Assembly (NCBI GenBank): GCA_050693155.1
Contig: JBOGWA010000006.1
Location: 1 to 6,007, forward strand
DNA: 6,007 nucleotides
Direction of reading: 5' to 3'
DNA from: JBOGWA01 sp050693155
GTDB taxonomy: Bacteria > Actinomycetota > UBA4738 > CALAEC01
This document shows positions 1 to 5,281 of the stretch, in pieces (the stretch's first letter is position 1; every line of letters begins with the position of its first letter). The translations under genes were made by a program, and so were the position numbers. Under the pieces are notes generated by a model. It saw only the letters and a program-made list of their open reading frames with translations. It searched no databases and was not told the origin of the DNA.

Positions 1-794
1 AGGCAGACGTCGGCCTCCACGGTCTGGTCGTCGGCGCCACTAGCGAAGGTGACGGACACGGTCGTTCCCGTGCCGGCGACCTCTTTCACCTCGGCGCCGG
101 CATGCGCGTCTATTCCCCGCTTTCCGAACGTTCGCGCGACTTCTTTCGAGATTGCCTCGTCTTCGAGCGGCGCCAGACGATCCAGGGCCTCAACGAGCGT
201 GACCTCGGCGCCGAGCGATCGATAGATCGACGCGAACTCGAGCCCCACGGCGCCCGCTCCGATGACGACGACCGAAGAGGGAATGCGGTCGAGTTCAAGC
301 GCCTGGTCGCTCGTGATGATTCGATCGGTGACCTCGAGGCCGGGAAGGAGCTTTGCGTAGGAGCCAGTCGCAACGACGATGTCGTTCGCCTTCAGGGTGC
401 GCTTCCCCCCGTCACCCTCGACCTCCACCGTGCCGGGGCCAGCGAGGCGGCCGGTCCCGTTCACGACCTCGATCTTCCTGGCCTTGACGAGACCCGTGAG
501 CCCGCTCACAAGCTTGTCCACAACCTTGGTCTTGAACTCGAGGACCTTCGGCCAGTTCGCCTTGCCGGACGCCGTGACGCCGAACTCCTCGGAGCGGTTG
601 ATCTCGTCCATCACCGCAGCCGATTGCAGGAGCGCCTTCGTGGGGATGCAGCCGCGAAGCAAGCACGTGCCGCCGAGCCGGTTGTCGCGTTCGACGAGGG
701 CGACCTTCTTGCCGAGTTGAGCGGCGCGAAGCGCGCACGAGTACCCGCCGGTTCCCGATCCGATGACGACGATGTCGAAGGAGTCTTCGGGCAT
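1..794 (-). CDS. lpdA: Dihydrolipoyl dehydrogenase (E3 / L-protein), partial, C-terminus beyond left edge
   Basis: This flavoprotein reoxidises protein-bound dihydrolipoamide with NAD+; it is shared by the 2-oxoacid dehydrogenase complexes and the glycine cleavage system in the cytoplasm. Reading the minus strand from the ATG at 794-792 gives 264 codons without a stop, of about 460 usual for the family. Visible motifs are the FAD-binding GSGTGG (residues 12-17) with an acidic E35 at the end of the second strand, the redox disulfide motif CLLRGC (C44 and C49) in GGTCLLRGCIPTKALL, the ATGS turn (142-145), and the NAD-binding GAGAVG (179-184) followed by an acidic strand end. The catalytic His-Glu pair and dimer interface lie outside the window. 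An AGGA-type ribosome site (plus-strand tcct, 802-805) precedes the ATG by a normal distance. The gene diverges from gcvT, which fits a role as the glycine cleavage L-protein, although a general E3 role is equally possible. Mercuric or glutathione reductase relatives are less likely given the overall sequence. Confidence 0.93.
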   Translation of the reverse strand, partial: MPEDSFDIVVIGSGTGGYSCALRAAQLGKKVALVERDNRLGGTCLLRGCIPTKALLQSAAVMDEINRSEEFGVTASGKANWPKVLEFKTKVVDKLVSGLTGLVKARKIEVVNGTGRLAGPGTVEVEGDGGKRTLKANDIVVATGSYAKLLPGLEVTDRIITSDQALELDRIPSSVVVIGAGAVGLEFASIYRSLGAEVTLVEALDRLAPLEDEAISKEVARTFGKRGIDAHAGAEVKEVAGTGTTVSVTFASGADDQTVEADVC

Positions 795-808
795 ATCCTC
801 GTCCTGTT

Positions 809-829
809 GGCCGACCCCCGGGTCGGGCC
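809..829. promoter_or_regulatory. GC-rich inverted repeat in the lpdA leader
   Basis: The arms CCGACCC (811-817) and GGGTCGG (820-826) are perfect reverse complements. The pairing extends outward by GG (809-810) with CC (828-829) if G827 is bulged. The element lies just upstream of the lpdA ribosome site, in the divergent region shared with gcvT. It could be a regulator operator or an mRNA hairpin affecting lpdA translation. The two-base centre means the innermost pair must open if it folds as RNA. No run of T follows it on either strand, so it does not look like an intrinsic terminator. Function is inferred only from position and symmetry. Confidence 0.35.
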
Positions 830-859
830 CTTGCGGCGGTCCTCGCCCGGCTTCCCGTC

Positions 860-888
860 ATACTACCGCCGGCCTCTCACCCTGGCGA
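860..888 (-). promoter_or_regulatory. Candidate sigma70-type promoter for lpdA
   Basis: On the minus strand, TCGCCA (888-883) and TAGTAT (865-860) are separated by 17 bases, each matching four of six bases of the -35 and -10 consensus. Initiation would fall near 853, giving a leader of about 60 bases that contains the inverted repeat at 809-829. Such weak matches are common by chance, so this is only a candidate. I found no equally well-spaced pair for gcvT on the plus strand. Confidence 0.22.
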
Positions 889-892
889 AAGC

Positions 893-904
893 GAGGCGCC
901 TTTG
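893..904 (+). promoter_or_regulatory. Ribosome binding site selecting the TTG start of gcvT
   Basis: GAGG at 893-896 lies five bases upstream of TTG at 902-904. The frame has no nearby ATG upstream and the first in-frame ATG downstream (residue 19) would remove conserved N-terminal sequence. The spacing therefore supports TTG 902 as the real gcvT start. Confidence 0.55.
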
Positions 905-1987
905 GGACTGACGACAACACCGCTCGATGAGTACCACCGTGCCTTGGGCGCGAAGATGGGGGAGTTCGCCGGCTGGGCGATGCCAATCGAATACGAGGGG
1001 GTGCTCGGCGAACACCGGGCCGTTCGTGAGGGCGTCGGGCTCTTCGACCTCACACATCTCGGGAAGATCGAAGTCTCGGGCCCGGCGGCGATCACGGTGC
1101 TCCAACGGTCGCTGAGCAACGACATCTCGAAGGTTGAGGTCGGGCGGGCGCAATACAACCTCGTCCTCACGACGGGCGGCGGGATCGTGGACGACCTCAT
1201 CGCCTACCGACTCGACGAGGATCGGTTCCTCGTCGTTCCGAACGCCGCGAACACCGAGAAGGTGCTACGAGTCCTCGAGGACGATCGCTCGAAGGGCGCG
1301 ACCGTCGCGCACCGCCCGGACCTCGTCACGATCGCCGTCCAGGGACCGGGCTCGCTCGAGCTCGTCCCGCGATTCTTCTCCGAGGGCAAGGGGCTTCCGT
1401 ACATGCACAGCGTCGTCGGCGTGCGGGATGGCGAGGAGGTGGTCGTGGCCCGATCCGGGTACACGGGTGAGCCGGGCTACGAGCTCTTCCTCGGAGCTCC
1501 CCGTGCGGTCGACCTGTGGAGAGAGCTGCTCGATGCCGGCGAGTCGATGGGCGTCAAACCCTGTGGGTTGGGGGCACGCGACACGCTTCGTCTGGAGATG
1601 GGATATCCGTTGCACGGCAACGACATCTCGGAAGAAACGAACCCGATCGAAGCCGGGTTGTCCTGGGCCGTGGCCTGGGAAAAGGGCGACTTCAGAGGCC
1701 GAGAGCCGCTGAGCGATGTGAAGGAGAAGGGACCCCAACGACGGCTGCGCGGACTCCGGATGACCGGGCGTCTCATCCCCCGGCCCCACTACGGCGTCTA
1801 CCGGGGAGAAAACCGGGTCGGCGAGACGACGAGCGGGACGTTCTCGCCGACGCTTCGGATCGGGATCGCGCTCGGCTATCTCGACCCGTCGATCGAGCCC
1901 GGCGACGTCGTGGAGATCGACGTCCGAGGGCGTCGCGGCGAGGCCGAGGTGGTCAAACCGCCGTTCGTGGACCGCAACCCAAAGTAG
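902..1987 (+). CDS. gcvT: Aminomethyltransferase (glycine cleavage system T-protein)
   Basis: GcvT takes the aminomethyl group carried on lipoylated H-protein, releases ammonia and transfers the one-carbon unit to tetrahydrofolate, giving 5,10-methylene-THF. The 361-residue product has the family's normal length and is collinear with it. Recognisable blocks are GEFAGWAMPIEYEG (20-33), GLFDLTHLGKIEVSGP (46-61), the folate-site region GGGIVDDLIAYRL (92-104), where D97 or D98 should correspond to the essential aspartate, RSGYTGEPGYELF (184-196), GLGARDTLRLEMGYPLHGND (222-241), and the C-terminal barrel with SGTFSPTLRIGIALGYLD. THLGKI replaces the commoner SHMGKI, a mild variation. The start is TTG with a GAGG site five bases upstream. 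The gene is divergent from lpdA, which encodes the partner L-protein; gcvH and gcvP are not in the window. A related YgfZ or sarcosine/dimethylglycine dehydrogenase-type folate enzyme is unlikely given the full-length GcvT pattern. Confidence 0.95.
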   Translation: MGLTTTPLDEYHRALGAKMGEFAGWAMPIEYEGVLGEHRAVREGVGLFDLTHLGKIEVSGPAAITVLQRSLSNDISKVEVGRAQYNLVLTTGGGIVDDLIAYRLDEDRFLVVPNAANTEKVLRVLEDDRSKGATVAHRPDLVTIAVQGPGSLELVPRFFSEGKGLPYMHSVVGVRDGEEVVVARSGYTGEPGYELFLGAPRAVDLWRELLDAGESMGVKPCGLGARDTLRLEMGYPLHGNDISEETNPIEAGLSWAVAWEKGDFRGREPLSDVKEKGPQRRLRGLRMTGRLIPRPHYGVYRGENRVGETTSGTFSPTLRIGIALGYLDPSIEPGDVVEIDVRGRRGEAEVVKPPFVDRNPK

Positions 1988-1999
1988 CGGACGTCGACG

Positions 2000-2020
2000 G
2001 GAGCCTACGCCTGCGGCTCC
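2000..2020. terminator. Possible bidirectional terminator hairpin between gcvT and the protease gene
   Basis: GGAGCC (2000-2005) and GGCTCC (2015-2020) form a perfect six-pair stem with a nine-base loop inside the 44-base gap between two converging genes. It is the only obvious structure there. No T-run follows on either strand, so it would be a weak or non-canonical terminator. Position in a convergent gap is the main support. Confidence 0.33.
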
Positions 2021-2031
2021 GATCGCCTAGC

Positions 2032-3333
2032 TCAGCAGTACCACTCGTAGGGAATCTCCGGAGGCAGGTTGACCTCGGAAACCTCCGGCGGGGTCCATTC
2101 GCCGGAAGGGATCCACTGATAGAGGATCGCCATCCCATACAAGTCGAGGCTCGAGAGGCACTTCATCTTCGTGCGCTCGCCGCCGTCGCCCCCGGGAAAT
2201 CCATCTCCGTAGATGAACGGTGCGGGGCTGTTCATGAGATCAGGCCCGAGCTTGCGGTGCCAGTTGGCTGTGTGGCCGAGCCCAAACGTGTGCCCGAACT
2301 CGTGGGTCGTCACGACCTCGAGGTCGACCACCTCCGGGAAGTCGTAGAGGACCTGCCCCGCCCGCGGAGACGATCCGAACAGGCTGAGAACGATAGCGCG
2401 TCCCGTGAAGCGAACGTCCTCGCCCAGCCCGAGGTTGTAGATCGTCTGTTCGACGGCTCCCGAATCGGCATCGGCCGCGACGCCGCGGAAGGCGGGCCCC
2501 GCTGCTGCGTATCCAAGGATGATGTCGTAGAGGGCCGGGTCGATCGGATCGACTCCGTTGAACACCTCGATGTGGATCTCGATGTCCCGCAGGTAGGAGA
2601 ACTCGGGGTAGTCGGTCGCGAACGCGTCCATGGTCTCGGTCCATTTGTGGATCCCTCGGAACGTGGCGTCGAGGTAGTCGACGACCGTGGGTCCCGCAGG
2701 ATTGCCGAGATCGCCGTGCGACGGGGGGATGAGGAGGACTCTGGTAAGCGTGTTGCGGAGCGAGCCCCCGAAGATGAGCGCGATCGGGGACTTCTGGGGC
2801 GTCTCGCAATTCATGAAGCAGAGGCTGTAGTCGCCGAGCTCGAACTGCTCGGCGGAAAGATGAAGACGGTACTCGCCGGCGACGACGGCTCGATGGACAC
2901 CGAGCCGGACCGCCGGGGCTTCGCTCGTGAAGCCGGCGCTCACCGAGATGCCGACGGACGCGACGCTTGTTCCGACGTCGACGATCACACCTCTCGGGTC
3001 AAGGAGGGTGATCGGGTCGGTGGACTCCGCACTGAGGGTAATCAGAAGGGACACTGCGGCCCCTTCGGCAAGGTCGAATCTGTAGAAGTCGTGCCCGTCG
3101 CCCGCGGCGGAATCGAGCATGCCGTCGTAGTGTCCGAACGGCACGACCTCGGTCGCCTGCTGAAACGTGTTGCCTGCGTCGCCTCCGGAGTCCGCGTCAT
3201 CTTGGCGAGCCGCGGCTGCCGGCTGTGCGATCGCAACCATCGACATGACCGTCCAGAACGTTATCGCCACCGCGAGCCGCTTTGTTCGGGGGCCGGTGCT
3301 GCCAGAGGAGCGACTCTTGGCTTTGGTCGTCAT
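2032..3333 (-). CDS. Secreted zinc metalloprotease (metzincin-like) with N-terminal PPC-like domain
   Basis: This 433-residue protein is predicted to be exported and to cleave proteins outside the cell. Residues 1-19 are basic (TKAK, RTKR), 20-36 are hydrophobic and 37-42 (QPAAAA) form a likely Sec signal peptidase site; no lipobox or twin-arginine motif is visible. Residues of about 52-172 resemble the bacterial pre-peptidase C-terminal (PPC) beta-sandwich: GNTFQQAT, GHYDGML, DGHDFYRFDLAEGA, DPITLLDPRG and GEYRLHLS. The catalytic part contains HEFGHTFGLGH (344-354), giving zinc ligands H344, H348 and H354 with catalytic E345, followed by DLMNS (365-369), where M367 is a plausible Met-turn. 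Cysteines are C172, C176, C392 and the C-terminal C433, possibly disulfides after export. The ATG overlaps the stop of the upstream response regulator gene (ATGA), so the two are probably co-translated. I do not recognise a named family member; M10/M57-like metzincins are the closest in motif. The substrate is unknown. Confidence 0.82.
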   Translation of the reverse strand: MTTKAKSRSSGSTGPRTKRLAVAITFWTVMSMVAIAQPAAAARQDDADSGGDAGNTFQQATEVVPFGHYDGMLDSAAGDGHDFYRFDLAEGAAVSLLITLSAESTDPITLLDPRGVIVDVGTSVASVGISVSAGFTSEAPAVRLGVHRAVVAGEYRLHLSAEQFELGDYSLCFMNCETPQKSPIALIFGGSLRNTLTRVLLIPPSHGDLGNPAGPTVVDYLDATFRGIHKWTETMDAFATDYPEFSYLRDIEIHIEVFNGVDPIDPALYDIILGYAAAGPAFRGVAADADSGAVEQTIYNLGLGEDVRFTGRAIVLSLFGSSPRAGQVLYDFPEVVDLEVVTTHEFGHTFGLGHTANWHRKLGPDLMNSPAPFIYGDGFPGGDGGERTKMKCLSSLDLYGMAILYQWIPSGEWTPPEVSEVNLPPEIPYEWYC

Positions 3334-3956
3334 TCGACGAGACCCTGCCTGATCGCGATCGCGACGGCCTGTGCCCGGTCGTTCGCCCCGAGCTTCTCGA
3401 AGATCCGCTCGAGGTGGGTCTTCACGGTATGGGGAGAGATGCCGAGTCGGTCGGCCGCCTGCCTGGTCGTCGCCCCGTAGGCGACCTGTTGGAGGATCTC
3501 GATCTCCCGGGGTGACAGCGATGTCTCCTCGCGCCGTTCGGCCCGCCGCATTCGCTCGAAGAAAGACTGGGTGAGTGCGGGATGGATCACGGCTTTTCCT
3601 TCCATCGCGAGCCGCGCCGCGTTCACGAGCTCCTCGGAGCTCACGTCCTTCAGCAAGTAGCCGGAGACGCCGGCCTCCACGGCATCGGCCAAGCTGTCCT
3701 TCGACTCGTCGACGGTGAAGAGGATGACCTTCGTGTCCGGATGACGTTCGCGGATGATCTTGGTGGCGTCCGTGCCGCTCATCCCCGGCATGCGCACGTC
3801 CATGAAGATGAGATCCGGAAGGAGGCTCTCGGCTTGGTCGACGGCAGCCTCGCCGGTCGAGGCCTCACCCACGATGTCGATGTCCTCGGCGGGACCGAGC
3901 GCCACCCGTAGACCTTCCCGGGTTACGGGGTGATCGTCGACGATGAGTACGCGCAT
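3330..3956 (-). CDS. NarL/FixJ-family two-component response regulator
   Basis: This is a 208-residue cytoplasmic transcription factor activated by aspartate phosphorylation. The receiver domain (about 1-120) has the acidic pair D7/D8 in VLIVDDHP, the phosphoacceptor D53 in FMDVRMPGMSG, T81 and K103 in GYLLKD. A linker is followed by a LuxR-type helix-turn-helix (about 143-205) with LSPREIEILQQVAYGATTRQ, then AADRLGISPHTVKTHLERIF. All residues expected for a working phosphorelay receiver are present. ATG at 3956 gives the canonical N-terminus with no extension. The stop codon overlaps the start of the metalloprotease gene (ATGA, 3333-3330), so the regulator is the first gene of a two-gene unit. 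No histidine kinase is encoded in the window, so its partner is elsewhere or it is an orphan. The divergent neighbour is sufT, only 59 bases away, and the shared region holds TCCGT repeats that could be its own binding site. Confidence 0.95.
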   Translation of the reverse strand: MRVLIVDDHPVTREGLRVALGPAEDIDIVGEASTGEAAVDQAESLLPDLIFMDVRMPGMSGTDATKIIRERHPDTKVILFTVDESKDSLADAVEAGVSGYLLKDVSSEELVNAARLAMEGKAVIHPALTQSFFERMRRAERREETSLSPREIEILQQVAYGATTRQAADRLGISPHTVKTHLERIFEKLGANDRAQAVAIAIRQGLVE

Positions 3957-3964
3957 TCGCGGGC

Positions 3965-3989
3965 GTCCGTCTTGTCCGTATCCAACGGA
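3965..3989. promoter_or_regulatory. Clustered GTCCGT direct and inverted repeats between the regulator gene and sufT
   Basis: GTCCGT occurs at 3965-3970 and again at 3974-3979, and TCCGT (3975-3979) is mirrored by ACGGA (3985-3989) across a five-base centre. These sit in the 59-base divergent region between the response regulator start (3956) and the sufT start (4016). Symmetric pentamers of this size are typical of LuxR/NarL-type sites, so autoregulation is possible. The repeats are short and could be chance. No convincing -35/-10 pair was found in this region for either gene. Confidence 0.3.
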
Positions 3990-4015
3990 ATCCGAATGAT
4001 ATCCTGAGGAAGAAC

Positions 4016-4405
4016 ATGGACGAGGGCACGCAACTCGAGACTGCCGGCTCCACGGTAGACGGCACGGATCAGCCGTCTTCGGGGGGAAACGTCGGTGCTG
4101 CGAATGGCTCCCTCGAAGAGCGGGTGCTCGACGCGCTTCGCAACGTCGACGATCCAGAGCTGGGCATCAACATCGTCGACCTCGGCCTCGTATACGACGT
4201 CACGATCGAGGGCGACACGGTCCATATCACCTACACGCTGACGACGATGGGCTGCCCCATCGGTCCCATGATCGAAGCGCAGATGAAGCAGTTCCTCTCC
4301 GAAGTCGAAGGAGTCAACAACGTAGACGCGGAGATGGTGCTTTCGCCGCCGTGGACGCCGGAGAAGATGTCAGAGGAAGCCAAGGCGGCTCTCGGCTTCA
4401 TTTGA
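4016..4405 (+). CDS. sufT: SufT / MIP18-family (DUF59) Fe-S cluster assembly factor
   Basis: This 129-residue protein belongs to the MIP18 (DUF59) family, whose SufT members help mature Fe-S proteins, probably in cluster carriage or delivery to clients in the cytoplasm. The core begins near residue 32: LEERVLDALRNVDDPELG (33-50), then INIVDLGLVYDV (51-62), the conserved TTMGCP loop (76-81) with the only cysteine at C80, and SPPWTPEKMSEEAKAALGF at the C-terminus (110-128). Residues 1-31 are an extra Gly/Ser/Thr- and acid-rich segment that looks disordered. The ATG is backed by GAGGA (4006-4010) five bases upstream, so the extension appears genuine. The stop TGA overlaps the TTG start of the iron transporter gene (TTGA), and sufB lies further downstream on the same strand. 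PaaD-like phenylacetate proteins share this fold, but the Suf context and the size favour SufT. Confidence 0.9.
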   Translation: MDEGTQLETAGSTVDGTDQPSSGGNVGAANGSLEERVLDALRNVDDPELGINIVDLGLVYDVTIEGDTVHITYTLTTMGCPIGPMIEAQMKQFLSEVEGVNNVDAEMVLSPPWTPEKMSEEAKAALGFI

Positions 4406-5184
4406 GCTCGCAAGAACTCTCTCGCCTCGAGCACGAGGCAGATCACCATGAGGAGGTCCTCGAGGACCTCGGACCCGATCATGACGTCGAGGGACAACAA
4501 GGCGTTCACCGCGTCTCGGGAGGATGGATCAGGGACGCGACCTTTGGAGTAAACGACGGTCTCGTCTCGGTCCTCACGCTGCTTGCCGGCGTCGCCGGGG
4601 CGGTTGAGGGAGACGTCGTTCTGCTCGCAGGGATCGCTGGGCTGATCGCGGGAGCGATCTCGATGGCCGTTGGCGCCTACGTCTCGGCGAAGGCCTACCG
4701 CGCCTACTACCGAAAGGAGCTCCAGCGCGAGGTCCGCGAGATGCGAGATCTTCCCGAGGTCGAACGCGAGGAGATTCGAGGGATTTACCGCGATCGCGGC
4801 TTCGAAGGAGACCTGCTCGAGCGAGTGGTCGAAACCATCACGTCGAATCCCCGCGTCTGGCTCAAGGTGATGATGAGCGAGGAGCTCGGGCTCTCGGCGC
4901 AGTTCGCGAGGCCTCTCGGCGCGGCGGCTGTCGTCTTCGTGGCGTTCGTGTCCGGCGGCATCATCCCGGTGGTTCCCTTCCTGTTCGGCCAGGGGCTTGG
5001 CACGCTCGCCGTCGCCTTCGGGCTGACCGCGCTCGCGCTGCTCGCCGCAGGCTCCATCCGGAGCCGCTTCACAGGGGAGCGGCCGGTTCTCGCGGGACTG
5101 GAGCTCATCGGCATGGCGACCATCGGCGTCGGAGTCGCTCACGGTATCGGCCGCCTGCTCGACGCAGGTGGCCTTGTCGGTTAG
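4402..5184 (+). CDS. VIT1/CCC1-family iron (Fe2+/Mn2+) transporter
   Basis: This membrane protein belongs to the vacuolar iron transporter family, which moves Fe2+ or Mn2+ out of the cytosol, probably by proton exchange. From the TTG start it has 260 residues. After a polar N-terminus rich in His and acids (EHEADHHEE, 10-18) come TM1 with RDATFGVNDGL (44-54; D52 is a likely transport aspartate), TM2 with ISMAVGAYVSA (86-96; M88), a cytoplasmic acidic helical domain (about 97-165), then three hydrophobic segments near 172-194, 198-219 and 231-252. The acidic domain contains repeated glutamates and MMSEELGL (157-164), matching the Met-Met-x-x-Glu metal-binding signature known from plant VIT1. 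TTG 4402 overlaps the sufT stop (TTGA), which implies translational coupling. A GTG at 4351 would give 277 residues but lies deep inside sufT, and the added residues look like sufT shadow. No fused ferritin-like domain is present, unlike MbfA. Ion and direction are inferred from the family. Confidence 0.9.
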   Translation: MSSQELSRLEHEADHHEEVLEDLGPDHDVEGQQGVHRVSGGWIRDATFGVNDGLVSVLTLLAGVAGAVEGDVVLLAGIAGLIAGAISMAVGAYVSAKAYRAYYRKELQREVREMRDLPEVEREEIRGIYRDRGFEGDLLERVVETITSNPRVWLKVMMSEELGLSAQFARPLGAAAVVFVAFVSGGIIPVVPFLFGQGLGTLAVAFGLTALALLAAGSIRSRFTGERPVLAGLELIGMATIGVGVAHGIGRLLDAGGLVG

Positions 5185-5232
5185 CTCGGGGGGGTTGAAC
5201 GCCTAAATCCGACCCCGGAGATAGACTTTTTT
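5185..5232 (+). terminator. Terminator-like hairpin with offset T-run after the transporter gene
   Basis: CTCGGGG (5185-5191) can pair with CCCCGGAG (5213-5220), leaving one G bulged, directly after the transporter stop codon. Six T residues follow at 5227-5232, six bases beyond the stem. The stem is GC-rich and strong, but the loop is long (about 21 bases) and the T-run is displaced, so termination may be partial. If it works, it separates sufT-VIT transcripts from sufB. Confidence 0.4.
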
Positions 5233-5251
5233 CGCTTGGTGAAGGTAGACT
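5222..5251 (+). promoter_or_regulatory. Candidate sufB promoter formed by a TAGACTT direct repeat
   Basis: TAGACTT occurs at 5222-5228 and 5246-5252, a 24-base period. Read as promoter elements, TAGACT (5222-5227) resembles TTGACA and the second TAGACT (5246-5251) fits TAnnnT, with an 18-base spacer. Initiation would fall near 5258, leaving a 24-base leader with GGAGAG (5264-5269) before the sufB ATG. Alternatively the repeat is a binding site for an Fe-S regulator such as SufR or IscR. I see no recognisable consensus for either. Confidence 0.28.
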
Positions 5252-5281
5252 TGACTCGTGATCGGAGAGTGCGGCTAATCG

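Noticed and set aside
795..901. Possible glycine riboswitch upstream of gcvT.
   Set aside because: The region is only 107 bases and the only clear structure is the palindrome at 809-829. I could not find the tandem aptamer pattern expected for glycine riboswitches.
102..911. A 269-codon plus-strand open frame opposite lpdA and entering gcvT.
   Set aside because: It is antisense to the well-supported dihydrolipoyl dehydrogenase frame and its product has the composition of a reverse-strand shadow.
2021..2060. tRNA D-arm-like string TAGCTCAGCAGTA at the end of the protease gene.
   Set aside because: The flanks do not form an acceptor stem or a proper D stem, there is no matching T-loop motif at the right distance, and the bases encode the conserved reading frame of the protease C-terminus.
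1516..3480. A 654-codon open frame on the plus strand running from inside gcvT across the convergent gap and antisense to the protease and regulator genes.
   Set aside because: The translation is rich in Arg, Asp and Gly with no recognisable domain, and it overlaps three genes with clear family motifs. Long antisense open frames are expected in GC-rich DNA with biased third codon positions.
4351..4401. GTG at 4351 as the start of the iron transporter.
   Set aside because: It would add 17 residues read out of frame within conserved sufT sequence; the TTG overlapping the sufT stop is a more economical start, though ribosome-site evidence is weak for both.
4231..5142. A 303-codon minus-strand open frame opposite sufT and the iron transporter.
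   Set aside because: It lacks any domain, is rich in charged residues, and the opposite strand encodes proteins with clear conserved motifs and membrane segments.
5258..5278. Tiny GTG-started frame (V/M-I-G-E-C-G) ending in TAA just before sufB, which might be a cysteine leader peptide.
   Set aside because: Six codons with one cysteine is too little evidence; the stretch also serves as the sufB ribosome-site region and no attenuator structure was seen after it.
5251..5280. TTGACT (5251-5256) as a -35 element with CTAATC (5275-5280) as -10.
   Set aside because: Initiation would then fall inside the sufB coding sequence, past its ATG, so it cannot drive this start.
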